Positions 1-10,065 are shown, counted from the stretch's first letter. The stretch: 64,000 bases of DNA from Streptomyces griseoruber (GCF_001514205.1 NZ_KQ948768.1:236864-300863); one strand, 5' to 3'. Numbers and translations are program-made. The notes: generated by a model from the sequence alone, not told the origin.

Positions 1-1
1 C

Positions 2-607
2 ATGACGACATCCGGAACCCGCGCCGCTCACCGTCCCTCGCGCAAGCAGTGGGTGATCGAGGCAGCCACGGAGTTGTTCGCCACCCAGCCGCCGGACGAG
101 GTGACGGTGGCCGACATCGCCGCTCGTGCGGAGATGACCTCGGCGGCGGTGTACTACCACTTCTCCTCCAAGGACCAGGTCCTGGCGGAGGCCATGCGGG
201 CGTTCGCCGCCGCGCTGCGCGAGCAGTTGCAGGCGATCACAAGGGCCCATGAACCCGGCTCGGACATCGGAGCGGCCATCACCACGCTGCTGGCCTGGAT
301 GGGCGAACACCGGTCCGCCGCCACCGTGTTCTTCGTGTCGTCGGCCGGCATGAGCCAGGACGCGGAGGCGCTGCGCCAGGCGAGCCGTACGGAGTTGCTC
401 GACGAGCTGGTGCGGTTGATCCGCAAGGCCCGCGAGTCCGTCTCCGACGCCGAGGCGGCGGTGATCGGCCTGGGCCTGCTGGCGCTGCTGGAGACCGCGG
501 CGATCTCGCAGGTCCGCGGCGACGACGTCTACCGGTCGCTGGGGCACCGCTCCTTCGTGCGCGAGGTCGGCGATCTGGCGGAGCGGATCGCCGACCCGGC
601 CGCATAG
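2..607 (+). CDS. TetR/AcrR family transcriptional regulator
   Basis: A 201-residue protein with the TetR layout: an N-terminal helix-turn-helix at about residues 35-65 (VTVADIAARAEMTSAAVYYHF, then SKDQVL), followed by a variable helical ligand-binding domain. The ATG is at base 2, so its upstream region lies outside the window and the operator cannot be seen. It converges on the 2-oxoacid dehydrogenase operon, with 17 bp between the two stop codons. It may control that operon or a gene to the left; the sequence does not decide this. The family is clear, the ligand unknown. Confidence 0.9.
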   Translation: MTTSGTRAAHRPSRKQWVIEAATELFATQPPDEVTVADIAARAEMTSAAVYYHFSSKDQVLAEAMRAFAAALREQLQAITRAHEPGSDIGAAITTLLAWMGEHRSAATVFFVSSAGMSQDAEALRQASRTELLDELVRLIRKARESVSDAEAAVIGLGLLALLETAAISQVRGDDVYRSLGHRSFVREVGDLAERIADPAA

Positions 608-624
608 GCCTGGTGGGTCCCGGA

Positions 625-2004
625 TCACACCAGCAGGCGGAGGGGCTTGCTCAGCGACTCACCGACCGTGCGCAGGTACTCGGCGGCGGGTGCCCCGTCG
701 ACGGCACGGTGGTCGAAGGTGAGGCTCAGGGTGAGCACCCGCGTCCGCAGCGGCCTGTCGTCCACCCACTCGACGCCGTCCCTGAGCCTGCCCACCCCGA
801 GGATCGCGACGTTGCCGGGGTTGATCACGGGGGTGAAGAAGTCCACGCCGTGTCCGCCGAGCGAGGTGACGGTGAAGGTGGCCCCTTCCAGTTGTGCGGG
901 GGAGATCCGCCCCTCGCGCGCGGCCTGGGCCAGGGCCCTCGACCGGCGGGCGATCTCGGTCAGCGGCAGCGCCACCGCGTCCTCGATCACGGGGACCATG
1001 AGGCCTCCCGGAACGGACACCGCGAAGCCCAGGTGGATGCCGTCGAGCAGATGGATGCCGTCCTCCCGCACCGTCGCGTTGAGCAGGGGGTGCTCGCGCA
1101 GGGCGTGGGCCGCGGCCTTCAGCAGGAAGTCGTTGATGCTGGGCACCGGCAGATCGCTGCCGGCCCACTCCTCCTTGAGCCGGTCCCGCAGGGACACCAC
1201 TGCGTCCATCCGCACCTCGTAGCCGTGCGTCAGCTGTGCCATCTCCTGGAGGCTGGCGTGCATCCTGCGGGCGATGGTGCCGCGCATCCCGGTGAGCGGG
1301 AGGACGTCGCCGGGGTGTGGGGCCGCGTCCCGGCGATCAGGCGCCGCAGCGACGGCGTCGAGGTCGGACCGGCGGATCCGGCCGCCCGGCCCGGTGCCGT
1401 CCACCTCGGAGAGGTCGATGCCCCGCTCCTTCGCCAGCTTGCGGACCAGCGGCGAGGCGGTGGTGCCGCCCGGCGGGAGTGGGGTGGGGAGGTCGCCGGG
1501 GAGGGCCGCGAGGTACTCCGCCACGTCCTCCGAGACGATCCGGCCGCCCGGTCCCGTGCCGCGTACTGCGGTGAGGTCGACGTCGGCGGCCGCGGCGACC
1601 CGCCGTGCGTTCGGTGAGGACGGCAGCCGGTCACCGATGCCGTTGACGGTGGGGACTACGGCAGTACCCACGGCGTCGAGGGCGGGCGTGGCGGCCGTGT
1701 CCCCGCTGGTCCCGGAGCCGGAGGCCGTCGGCGTGCCCGCCGCCCGAGGCGGCTGCTCGCCCTCGGCCAGCAGCCAGCCGATGAGGGTCCCGGCCGGGAC
1801 GGTGGTGCCCGCCGGGACCACCGGGTGGAACAGTCCCCCGGCCTCCGCATCGACATCCACGTCGACCTTGTCGGTGGCCAGCCGCAGCAGCGCGTCGCCC
1901 TCCGCGACGGCCGCGCCGACGGGCACCAGCCATTCGTCGATCGTGCCTTCCTGCATGGTGAGGCCGATCTTCGGCAGCAGAACCTCGACCGCCACGTCGG
2001 TCAC
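625..2004 (-). CDS. Dihydrolipoamide acyltransferase (E2) of a 2-oxoacid dehydrogenase complex
   Basis: A 459-residue E2 subunit that moves the acyl group from E1 onto CoA. The lipoyl domain occupies about residues 1-78, with lipoyl lysine K46 in TDKVDVDV. Two peripheral-subunit-binding domains follow (SSPNARRVAAAADVDL and SPLVRKLAKERGIDL, each with GTGPGGRI), then the catalytic acyltransferase domain ending with the active-site motif DHRAVDG. The start is a GTG overlapping the E1beta stop as GTGA, implying translational coupling; longer upstream frames are shadows. No E3 (dihydrolipoamide dehydrogenase) is in the window, so E3 would be shared. Subunit sizes favour an acetoin dehydrogenase-like or branched-chain complex. 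Confidence 0.9.
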   Translation of the reverse strand: MTDVAVEVLLPKIGLTMQEGTIDEWLVPVGAAVAEGDALLRLATDKVDVDVDAEAGGLFHPVVPAGTTVPAGTLIGWLLAEGEQPPRAAGTPTASGSGTSGDTAATPALDAVGTAVVPTVNGIGDRLPSSPNARRVAAAADVDLTAVRGTGPGGRIVSEDVAEYLAALPGDLPTPLPPGGTTASPLVRKLAKERGIDLSEVDGTGPGGRIRRSDLDAVAAAPDRRDAAPHPGDVLPLTGMRGTIARRMHASLQEMAQLTHGYEVRMDAVVSLRDRLKEEWAGSDLPVPSINDFLLKAAAHALREHPLLNATVREDGIHLLDGIHLGFAVSVPGGLMVPVIEDAVALPLTEIARRSRALAQAAREGRISPAQLEGATFTVTSLGGHGVDFFTPVINPGNVAILGVGRLRDGVEWVDDRPLRTRVLTLSLTFDHRAVDGAPAAEYLRTVGESLSKPLRLLV

Positions 2005-3023
2005 GACCTTTCGAGGAGGCGCCGGCAGCCCTGGGCGATGCGGGCGCGATCGGGCACGTACGCCTTCTCCAGGACGGGCGAGAAGGGCACCGGGGAGAAG
2101 GGGGCGCCGATCCGCAGGACCGGCGCGTCCAGATAGTCGAAGACGGCGTCCTGGATCTGGGCGGCGATCTCCGCTCCGAGCCCGCCGAAGGTGACCGCCT
2201 CGTGCACCACGAGCACCCGGTGGGTGCGGCGGACGGAGGCGAACATCGTCTCGGTGTCCAGCGGCTGCACGGTGCGGGGGTCGATCACCTCGATCTCCAC
2301 GCCCTCGGCGGAGAGTTCGTCGGCCGCCGCGAGAGCCTCCCCCACCATGCGGCCGAGGGCTATCACGGTGACGTCGGAGCCCTGCCGCGCGGTGTGCGCG
2401 CGCCCCAGCGGGATGCCGTAGATCTCCTCGGGTACTTCGCCGGTGCTGCCGAGCAGGACCTTGTTGAGCATGACGACGACCGGGTTGTCGTCGCGGATGG
2501 CCGAGACGGTCAGGCCCTTGGCGGTGTAGGCGTCGCACGGCATCACCACCTTGAGGCCGGGCACGTGGGCCAGCCAGGCCTCCAGGCTCTGGCTGTGCTG
2601 GGCGGCGGCGCCGAGGCCCGCGCCGGAGGCGGTGGTGATGGTGAGCGGCACCGACAGCGCGCCGCCGAACATGTACTTCATCTTCGCCGCCTGGTTGACG
2701 ATCTGGTCGAGGCAGACGCCGATGAAGTCCATGAACATCAGGTCGACGACGGGGCGCAGACCCCGGGCGGCGGCTCCCACGCCGAGGCCGACCAGAGCGG
2801 CTTCGGAGATCGGGGTGTCGATCATGCGGCGGGGGCCGAACTCGTCGAGCAGGTTGTCGAACATGCGGAACACGCCGCCGTATCCGGCCACGTCCTCGCC
2901 GGCGACGAAGACGTTGTCGTCCTCGCGCATGGCCTGCGCGAGACCCTCGTTGAAGGCCTTGACGTAGGTGAGTTTCCGCGTGGCGACGGCCGGTGCTTCG
3001 GTGGTGGTGGTCATGGCGGTCAT
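2001..3023 (-). CDS. 2-oxoacid dehydrogenase E1 component, beta subunit
   Basis: A 340-residue protein matching the E1beta fold (transketolase pyrimidine-binding domain plus C-terminal transketolase domain). Typical stretches are NEGLAQAMREDDNVFVAGEDV near the N terminus, DTPISEAALVGLGVGAAARG, and a C-terminal domain with VLVVHEAVTFGG. It pairs with the upstream E1alpha to decarboxylate a 2-oxoacid and pass the acyl group to the lipoyl arm of E2. ATG overlaps the E1alpha stop as ATGA, and its own stop overlaps the E2 start. The length is like acetoin dehydrogenase beta subunits. Substrate assignment is inference. Confidence 0.9.
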   Translation of the reverse strand: MTAMTTTTEAPAVATRKLTYVKAFNEGLAQAMREDDNVFVAGEDVAGYGGVFRMFDNLLDEFGPRRMIDTPISEAALVGLGVGAAARGLRPVVDLMFMDFIGVCLDQIVNQAAKMKYMFGGALSVPLTITTASGAGLGAAAQHSQSLEAWLAHVPGLKVVMPCDAYTAKGLTVSAIRDDNPVVVMLNKVLLGSTGEVPEEIYGIPLGRAHTARQGSDVTVIALGRMVGEALAAADELSAEGVEIEVIDPRTVQPLDTETMFASVRRTHRVLVVHEAVTFGGLGAEIAAQIQDAVFDYLDAPVLRIGAPFSPVPFSPVLEKAYVPDRARIAQGCRRLLERS

Positions 3024-4024
3024 CCCGAGTAGACGTTGAGCAGCAGGTCGGCGGGGTCGGGCAGGGGGCTCGCCTCGGCGTACGCGATGGCCTCGGCGAT
3101 CTCGTCGCGCGTGCGGCGCCATACGTCGTCCAGCTCCGGGCGGGTCGCGGTGCCGTCGGCGACCGCCCGGGCCTCGATCAGGTCGATGGGGTCGCGGGAC
3201 TTCCACTCGGCGACCTCCTCGTCCGAGCGGTAGGGGTGCCGCAGGCCCTTGACGCCCTGGTGGTCGAAGTAGCGGTAGGTCTTGGCCTCGATCATCATCG
3301 GGCCCGCGCCGGTCCGGGCCCGTTCGACGGCTTCGGCGGCGGCGCGGTGGACGGCGACCGCGTCCATGCCGTCGACGATCACACTGGGCATGCCGTAGGC
3401 GGCGGCCCGGTCGGCCACATCGGTGAGCAGCATGTGCCCGGACTGCGGGGTGAACTCCGCGTAGCCGTTGTTCTCGCAGACGAAGACGACGGGCAGGCCG
3501 AGGATCGCGGCCATGTTGGCTCCCTCGTGGAAGGCGCCGATGTTGGTGGCGCCGTCGCCGAAGAAGGTCACGGCGACGCTGTCCTCGCCTTTGTAGCGGG
3601 CGGCGAAGGCGGCTCCCACGGCGATCGGGACGCCCGCCCCGACGATGCCGTTGGCGCCGAGCATGCCGCGGGTGAGGTCGTTGATGTGCATGCTTCCGCC
3701 GCGGCCGAGGCAGGCGCCGGTGACCCGGCCGTACAACTCGGCGTACATCTCGCGGAAGCCGACGCCCTTGGCCACGGCGTGCCCGTGGCCGCGGTGGGTG
3801 GAGGTGATCTGGTCGTCGTCGCGCAGGGCCGACATCACGCCGGCGGCCACGGCTTCCTGGCCGACATACAGGTGCAGGAATCCGGGCAGTCTGCCCGCCT
3901 CCATGAGCTTTCCCGCCTCGGTCTCGAACAGCCGGATGCGCACCATGCGCTCGTGCAGGTCCTTGATGATCTCCGCGCTGACCTGCGCGGACTTCTTCGA
4001 CGCCGTTGACGCTCGTTGAGCCAT
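3020..4024 (-). CDS. Thiamine-diphosphate-dependent dehydrogenase E1 component, alpha subunit
   Basis: A 334-residue E1alpha subunit. The thiamine-diphosphate motif is visible as GDGATNIGAFHEGANMA ending in CENN, and the N-terminal part reads MVRIRLFETEAGKLMEAG, as in the PDH/acetoin dehydrogenase alpha family. The chosen ATG at 4024 has a purine-rich site (aagggg) about 7 bases upstream; an upstream in-frame start would add 12 residues without such a site. It is the first gene of a three-gene coupled operon (E1alpha, E1beta, E2). The short length fits acetoin dehydrogenase alpha better than the longer actinobacterial branched-chain E1alpha, but this is suggestive only. Confidence 0.9.
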   Translation of the reverse strand: MAQRASTASKKSAQVSAEIIKDLHERMVRIRLFETEAGKLMEAGRLPGFLHLYVGQEAVAAGVMSALRDDDQITSTHRGHGHAVAKGVGFREMYAELYGRVTGACLGRGGSMHINDLTRGMLGANGIVGAGVPIAVGAAFAARYKGEDSVAVTFFGDGATNIGAFHEGANMAAILGLPVVFVCENNGYAEFTPQSGHMLLTDVADRAAAYGMPSVIVDGMDAVAVHRAAAEAVERARTGAGPMMIEAKTYRYFDHQGVKGLRHPYRSDEEVAEWKSRDPIDLIEARAVADGTATRPELDDVWRRTRDEIAEAIAYAEASPLPDPADLLLNVYSG

Positions 4025-4120
4025 CGTCCGCCCCTTCGCCCGAGGGAGGTTGCCAAGCAATCGGACTTACTTGTGCCGGTCTACAGTAACCAACACGGGG
4101 CACCTTACTGAACAGGGTCT

Positions 4121-4582
4121 CTAATTACTATGCCCAGGGCCCGGGTCGTGGCCCCGCGCGTCCACCAACTCCACGGCGTTGCCCTCCGGATCCGCCCAGA
4201 AGCTGATCCGCCGGCCGCGCGCCCGGACCACGACCGGGTCCGACAGCGGCCGGGCACCCGCGGCCGGCAGCGCCGCCACCACCGGGTCCATGTCGTCGAG
4301 ATGGAAGGTGAGGTACGACAGTCCGGGGCGCCCCGCCGACCAGGGCGCCGCAGGTGCCGCCACGGGCACCGACCGGGGAAGTATCAACTTGACGCACCCC
4401 CCGGAGGGCACCCGCAGCCAGACGACCACCAGCTCGCCGCCGAGCCCGGCCGGGCCCCCGATGGACCCCGGTACGCGCGAGCGGTGCTCGGCGCGACAGC
4501 CGAGCACGTCTCCGTAGAAGCGCTCCATCAGCTCCAGATCCCGCACCACCACACCCACCTCGAACGGCCGCGTCATGACCAT
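4121..4582 (-). CDS. VOC family (glyoxalase/bleomycin-resistance fold) protein
   Basis: About 154 residues with the vicinal-oxygen-chelate pattern: FEVGVVVRDLELMERFYGDVLGC at the start, LSYLTFHLDDMD in the middle and ISFWADPEGNAVELVDA at the end. Such proteins are metal enzymes or binding proteins, including extradiol dioxygenases, epimerases and glyoxalases. The start could be ATG 4582, ATG 4576 or a GTG at 4597; none has a strong ribosome site. It lies between the E1alpha promoter and the divergent Rieske gene, so a role in the same catabolic island is plausible, for example as a ring-cleavage or isomerase step. Function unproven. Confidence 0.85.
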   Translation of the reverse strand: MVMTRPFEVGVVVRDLELMERFYGDVLGCRAEHRSRVPGSIGGPAGLGGELVVVWLRVPSGGCVKLILPRSVPVAAPAAPWSAGRPGLSYLTFHLDDMDPVVAALPAAGARPLSDPVVVRARGRRISFWADPEGNAVELVDARGHDPGPGHSN

Positions 4583-4742
4583 CACACCCACCCCCACGGG
4601 ACACCGAGCCGCAACTTCGACACTTTCTATTGACAGACCACACTAAGTCCTGTTGTCGTTTCGGACACAGCCCAGCCGTCGCACTCCGAAGCAACTCCGA
4701 AGCCCGTCACCGGCTCACGGCTGGGAGGATTGTGAGGACATC

Positions 4743-6041
4743 GTGGTCCAGACCAGTTCGCCGGAGACTCGGGAGACAGCCGCCGCACGCGGGGCGCCGA
4801 CCCCGGCCCCCTCGGCTCCCGAATACTCCTCATGGATCAGCCAGGACCGGTCCACCGACACCGCATCCCTGAGGATGCGCCAGGAGGCCGCCGAACTCGT
4901 CGAGCGCGTGATGACGCACTATCGCGGCAACACGACGCACGAGGCGGACGGCCAGTGGACGGAACCCGTCGCCAACTACCTCGACGCCGACCGCTGGCAA
5001 CGCGAGACCGGGGCCGTCCACCGGAGCGTCCCGCTGCCGCTCGCCATGTCCTGCGAGCTGCCCGGTCCGAACACCTACAAGGCGATCGACGTGCTCGGCA
5101 TCCCCGTGCTGATCACCCGGGACCGCCAGGGCGCCGTGCACGCGATGATCAACGCCTGCCGGCACCGGGGGGCCAAGCTCCTCGAACCCGGCTGCGGAGT
5201 GTCGAGGCGGCTCACCTGCCCGTACCACTCGTGGTCGTACGACCTGGCCGGCGAGTTGCGGGGCGTGTACGCCGAGAAGACCTTCGGTGAGGTTCCGCGC
5301 GAGGGCCGCAGTCTGGTCGGGCTCCCGGCCGGGGAGCGGGCGGGGATCGTCTTCGTCTCGCTGGATCCGGCGGCCGAGCCGGACCTGGACGCCTGGCTGG
5401 GTGATCTGCAGCCGCTCCTCGAGGGGCTCCGGCTGGCGGAGTGCCATCACTACGCCACCAGCGAGCTGACCAGTCCCAACTGGAAGGTCACCCTCGACGG
5501 ATATCTGGAGACGTACCACTTCGCCTCGCTGCACCCGAAGACGGTCTTCGAGACGAACCTCTCCAACATGATGGCCCACGACACCTGGGGCCCCCACCAG
5601 CGCATCGCACCGGCCCTGCGCCCCATCGCGCAGGCGGTCGAGCTGCCGCCGGACCAGCGTGACCCCGGTGACTGCGTCGGGCCCATCTACTGGCTCTTCC
5701 CGGGCCTCGCGATCGCCGGCGGCTGGCGCCAGAGGATCGCCGTCTCGCTGGTGCTCCCCCGGACGGTCACCGAGTCGGTGACCCAGCAGATCATCCTGCT
5801 GCGGGAACCGGCGGTCACCGAGGAGGAGCGACAGGCCGCCGACCGGTTCGGCGCGTGGTTCCACGAGGTGGTCCGCGACGAGGACTACGCGACCACCTAC
5901 GGGGTCCAGCAGGGTCTGAAGGCCCTCGAAGGGACCGATGTCGTCTTCGGACGCAACGAGCCCGGACTCCAGCACTTCCACCGCACCATTCACCAACACC
6001 TGGACACAGGCGCCACAGCAGCCCCCAGAGCCGCCAGGTGA
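4743..6041 (+). CDS. Rieske [2Fe-2S] aromatic-ring-hydroxylating oxygenase, large subunit
   Basis: About 432 residues. The Rieske cluster ligands are C139-x-H141 (NACRHRG) and C159-x2-H162 (CPYHSWSY). The catalytic domain carries the mononuclear-iron motif LDGYLETYHFASLHPKT with two histidines. It would insert oxygen into a ring or N-alkyl/carboxylic substrate using electrons from a reductase or ferredoxin. GTG at 4743 is chosen, with gagga and gggagg just upstream; ATG 4875 is an alternative. The SDR gene follows 29 bp downstream, probably co-transcribed, to oxidise the hydroxylated product. There is no dedicated beta subunit, suggesting an alpha-only oxygenase. Confidence 0.9.
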   Translation: MVQTSSPETRETAAARGAPTPAPSAPEYSSWISQDRSTDTASLRMRQEAAELVERVMTHYRGNTTHEADGQWTEPVANYLDADRWQRETGAVHRSVPLPLAMSCELPGPNTYKAIDVLGIPVLITRDRQGAVHAMINACRHRGAKLLEPGCGVSRRLTCPYHSWSYDLAGELRGVYAEKTFGEVPREGRSLVGLPAGERAGIVFVSLDPAAEPDLDAWLGDLQPLLEGLRLAECHHYATSELTSPNWKVTLDGYLETYHFASLHPKTVFETNLSNMMAHDTWGPHQRIAPALRPIAQAVELPPDQRDPGDCVGPIYWLFPGLAIAGGWRQRIAVSLVLPRTVTESVTQQIILLREPAVTEEERQAADRFGAWFHEVVRDEDYATTYGVQQGLKALEGTDVVFGRNEPGLQHFHRTIHQHLDTGATAAPRAAR

Positions 6042-6070
6042 GCAACCAACAACACTCGCGGGAGAACACC

Positions 6071-6862
6071 ATGGTGGCTACGGGCAGCCTCGACGGACGT
6101 GTCGCGGTGATCACGGGCAGCACGCGCAGCATCGGGCGGGCCATCGCCGAGGCCTTCCTGGCCGACGGCGCGACGGTCGTCATCAGCGGCCGTTCCGAGA
6201 TCAAGGGCAAGCAGGCCCTGGAGGAGATGGGCGCCGGGGACCGGGCCGTCTTCCACCCCTGCGACGCGAACCGCCAGGAAGACATCGAGGGCCTCGCCGA
6301 CTTCGCCGCCGAGCGCTTCGGCAGGCTCGACATCTGGGTCAACAACGTGGGCGGCAGCTCCGGCTTCGCCCCGATCCACCAGCTCAGCGACGAGGCGTGG
6401 CACGACGCGCTCAAGCTGAATATCAACGGCTACTTCTACGGCACACGCAGGGCACTGCCGAAGATGCTCGAAGGCGGGTGGGGCCGCATCATCAACATCT
6501 CCTCCGTCGAGGGGAAGCAGGCCAACAAGCCGGGGATCAGCCACTACATCACCAACAAGCACGCCATCCACGGGCTCACCAAGGCGACCGCCTTCGAGTA
6601 CGGCACCCAGGGCGTCACCTGCAACGCCATCTGTCCCGGCGCGGTCGACACCGACCTGATGCGTGCCGCCGGGCCGGCCGCCGCCGAGGCCGAGGGCATC
6701 AGCTACGAGGAATGGCTGAGCCGTTTCGCCGAGCACGCCGCCACGAAGAAGATCACCACGGTGGAGCAGATCGCGGCCGTCGCCTCGCTGCTCGCAAGCG
6801 AGGCCGGCGCGGGTATCACCGGCGCGCTGATCAGCGTCGACGGCGGAACGGCACAGTGGTAG
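6071..6862 (+). CDS. SDR family NAD(P)-dependent oxidoreductase
   Basis: A 263-residue classical short-chain dehydrogenase. The cofactor motif is a slightly unusual TGSTRSIG (TGxxxSIG rather than TGxxxGIG). NNVGG follows, and the catalytic Ser and YxxxK lie at ISSVEGK and HYITNK. The C-terminal SVDGG is typical. A gggag site lies 6 bases before the ATG. It sits between the Rieske oxygenase and a PEP-utilizing protein on the same strand, so it probably oxidises the dihydrodiol or alcohol produced by the oxygenase. The substrate cannot be read from sequence. Confidence 0.9.
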   Translation: MVATGSLDGRVAVITGSTRSIGRAIAEAFLADGATVVISGRSEIKGKQALEEMGAGDRAVFHPCDANRQEDIEGLADFAAERFGRLDIWVNNVGGSSGFAPIHQLSDEAWHDALKLNINGYFYGTRRALPKMLEGGWGRIINISSVEGKQANKPGISHYITNKHAIHGLTKATAFEYGTQGVTCNAICPGAVDTDLMRAAGPAAAEAEGISYEEWLSRFAEHAATKKITTVEQIAAVASLLASEAGAGITGALISVDGGTAQW

Positions 6863-6914
6863 GCGGCGGACGGGCAGGGGCAGGCACGGGTACGGACAGC
6901 GGGAGATCTCGGTC

Positions 6915-8651
6915 ATGAAGAGCTGGATCACGGACTGGCAGCGCAGTGAGCGGCTGCCGCACTACACCCGGGCCAACGCGGGCGAGACCCTGCCGGACCC
7001 CGCCAGCCCGCTGGGCTGGACCCTGGTCTGGGGGCGGGGCCTCGTGGGCTGGCGGCACGGCTTCGTCGGGTTCGGCATCTACCGCGAGGAGGAGGTGACC
7101 GGCCCCCGGCCGCCGTTCGTCGGCATGTTCGGCGGCCACTTCTATCTCAACCTGTCCCACATGCGGCTGTTCGGCATCCGTATGGGCCAGACGGCGGACC
7201 AGATCGACGCGGCCTTCGTCGGTCAGCGCTCCGACACGCCGGTGTACCTGGCGCACCCGGACGACCAGGACGAGGAACTGGCCGGCAAGGCGGGCGCGAC
7301 GCTTCAGCGGATGCTCGGCCAGTCCGGCTTCCCGGAGGCCGACGCCGACCGGGAACGGCTGCGCGCCCTGCGCCGCTCGCGCCCCGACCTGACGCGGCTG
7401 TCCGACGCCGAACTGGTGGCGCACGCACGGTCGTTGCTGGACGAGGTGGAGACGACCTTCCAGCGGCACGTCGAGTCGTCGCTGCCCGCGTCCGTCGGAC
7501 CGGCGATCCTCGGCCCGCTGTGCGCGAGCGTGGACCGCCCCGGCGCCATGCTCGACCTGATCGGCGGTCTCGGCGACGTCGACTCCGCCTCCCCCTCGAC
7601 CGGGCTGTGGACCCTGTCCCGCCAGGTGGCGGCCTCGGCCGAGCTGAGCGCGCTGTTCGACCGGGGTCCGGCCGCCGTGGAGCAGGAACTCGACGGGGCC
7701 ACCGGGGACGTGAAGGCGTTCCGTGACTCCTTCGAGGAGTTCCTGGCGGAGTCCGGCGACCGCGGCCCCAACGAGTGGGACATCCACGCGCTGTCCTGGG
7801 AGGCGGCGCCCGTACAGGCGCTGGCCCTGGTCGACCGGATCCGGCACAGTCCCGACGACGACTCCCCGGCCGCCCGCCGCAAGCGGCTGACCGAGGGGCG
7901 GGAGCGGACGGCGCGGGAGATCCGGGCCGCGCTGCCCGAGGAGACGCAGCCCCTGTTCGACGCCGGGCTGCACGCCTCCCAGGTGTGGATCCCGGCCCGT
8001 GAGCGCACCAAGGCGAACTGCGTCACCGTCGTCAACGAGATCCGTATGGCCGTACGGGAGCTCGGTCGCCGCGGCGTGGAGGCGGGGCTGTTCGCCCGGC
8101 CCGAGGACGTGATGATGTTGCTGGACACCGAACTGGACGACTATGTCGCCGCCCCGGAGTCCTTCGGCCCCGTCATCGCGCGGCGACTCGAGGAGTACGC
8201 GGGCCTGCACGACCTGGAGCCGCCGTTCTTCGTCGCCGACGACACGCAGACCGAGATCGACACCTGGCCGCGACGCGCCGAGGAGCGGACCCCGGCGGCC
8301 GTCGAGGGTGATGTGCTCGCAGGTGTGGGCGGCAGCCAGGGGACGTACACCGGCAGGGTGCGCGTGGTCACCGACCCGGCTTCGTGCGAGGCGCTGGAGC
8401 CCGGAGAGGTGCTGGTCGCGCCGATCACGGACGCGGCCTGGACCCCGCTGTTCCTGGTCGCCGGAGCGGCCGTCGTGGACGTGGGCGCGCTCAACAGCCA
8501 CGCCGTGGTGGTCTGCCGTGAGCTGGGCATCCCGGCCGTGATCTCCGTCGAGGGCGGGACGCGACGGCTGCGGGACGGCATGGTGATCACGGTCGACGGC
8601 GACCAGGGCACGGTCACCGTGGACAGCGTGCCGGCCACGCTGGGCGTCTGA
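6915..8651 (+). CDS. PEP-utilizing-enzyme-like protein with mobile phosphohistidine domain, no ATP-grasp domain
   Basis: A 578-residue protein. Its C-terminal ~85 residues form the swivelling phosphohistidine domain of PEP synthase/PPDK-type enzymes: TDAAWTPLFLVAGAAVVDVG, then NSHAVVVCRELGIPAV with the expected catalytic His. The N-terminal part (ANAGETLPDPASPLGWTLVWG) matches the middle region of such synthases. The N-terminal ATP-grasp domain is absent. Split enzymes of this kind exist: phenylphosphate synthase uses one subunit with the His domain and another with the ATP-binding domain. No ATP-grasp partner is visible in the window. It is preceded by gggag and followed by a strong hairpin. 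Confidence 0.8.
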   Translation: MKSWITDWQRSERLPHYTRANAGETLPDPASPLGWTLVWGRGLVGWRHGFVGFGIYREEEVTGPRPPFVGMFGGHFYLNLSHMRLFGIRMGQTADQIDAAFVGQRSDTPVYLAHPDDQDEELAGKAGATLQRMLGQSGFPEADADRERLRALRRSRPDLTRLSDAELVAHARSLLDEVETTFQRHVESSLPASVGPAILGPLCASVDRPGAMLDLIGGLGDVDSASPSTGLWTLSRQVAASAELSALFDRGPAAVEQELDGATGDVKAFRDSFEEFLAESGDRGPNEWDIHALSWEAAPVQALALVDRIRHSPDDDSPAARRKRLTEGRERTAREIRAALPEETQPLFDAGLHASQVWIPARERTKANCVTVVNEIRMAVRELGRRGVEAGLFARPEDVMMLLDTELDDYVAAPESFGPVIARRLEEYAGLHDLEPPFFVADDTQTEIDTWPRRAEERTPAAVEGDVLAGVGGSQGTYTGRVRVVTDPASCEALEPGEVLVAPITDAAWTPLFLVAGAAVVDVGALNSHAVVVCRELGIPAVISVEGGTRRLRDGMVITVDGDQGTVTVDSVPATLGV

Positions 8652-8660
8652 GAAGCGCGT

Positions 8661-8695
8661 GGGCCCGCCGCTCCCCCTGACGGGGCGGCGGGCCC
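8661..8695 (+). terminator. GC-rich hairpin, probable terminator
   Basis: An 11-bp perfect stem (gggcccgccgc paired with gcggcgggccc) extended inward by C/G pairs, with a loop around ctgac. It starts 10 bp after the stop of the PEP-utilizing gene and ends 28 bp before the small monooxygenase gene. There is no T-tract, as is common for Streptomyces hairpin terminators. Confidence 0.6.
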
Positions 8696-8723
8696 GCGGC
8701 CATGAGCGGGAAAGGTACACGCC

Positions 8724-9020
8724 ATGACAGAGGAAGTCATCGTCGCGGGCTGGATGGACTACGAGCCCGGCGATCGCGACAGGATGCTGGAACATCTGGT
8801 CGTACTGGGACACCGGACCCGTGCCGAGGAGCCGGGCTGCCTGGACTACGCGATGACCGCGGACCCGGGCGACGACCAGCGGATCCGTGTGTACGAGCGG
8901 TGGGCCTCCCAGCAGGCCCTCGACGAGCACTTCGCCACCGGGCACATCAAGGACTTCCGCGCGGCCGTGGCCGGGCTGACGCGAGTCGGGGTCTCCTTGC
9001 AGGCCCACACCGTGGCCTCG

Positions 9021-9038
<18 letters not shown>
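8724..9038 (+). CDS. Antibiotic biosynthesis monooxygenase (ABM) domain protein
   Basis: A 104-residue single-domain protein of the dimeric alpha-beta-barrel type: EVIVAGWMDYEPGDRDRML, EEPGCLDYAMTADPGDDQRI, then VYERWASQQALDEHFAT. Such proteins are small cofactor-free monooxygenases or quinone-forming enzymes, or simply stress proteins. It lies at the end of the plus-strand Rieske/SDR run, after a hairpin. Its last 18 bp overlap the end of the convergent oxidoreductase gene. Confidence 0.85.
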
Positions 9039-10061
<1,023 letters not shown>

Positions 10062-10065
10062 GGAG

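Noticed and set aside
613..1617. 334-codon open frame opposite the E2 gene
   Set aside because: It is a high-GC antisense shadow; the minus-strand frame has lipoyl and acyltransferase motifs, and this one has none.
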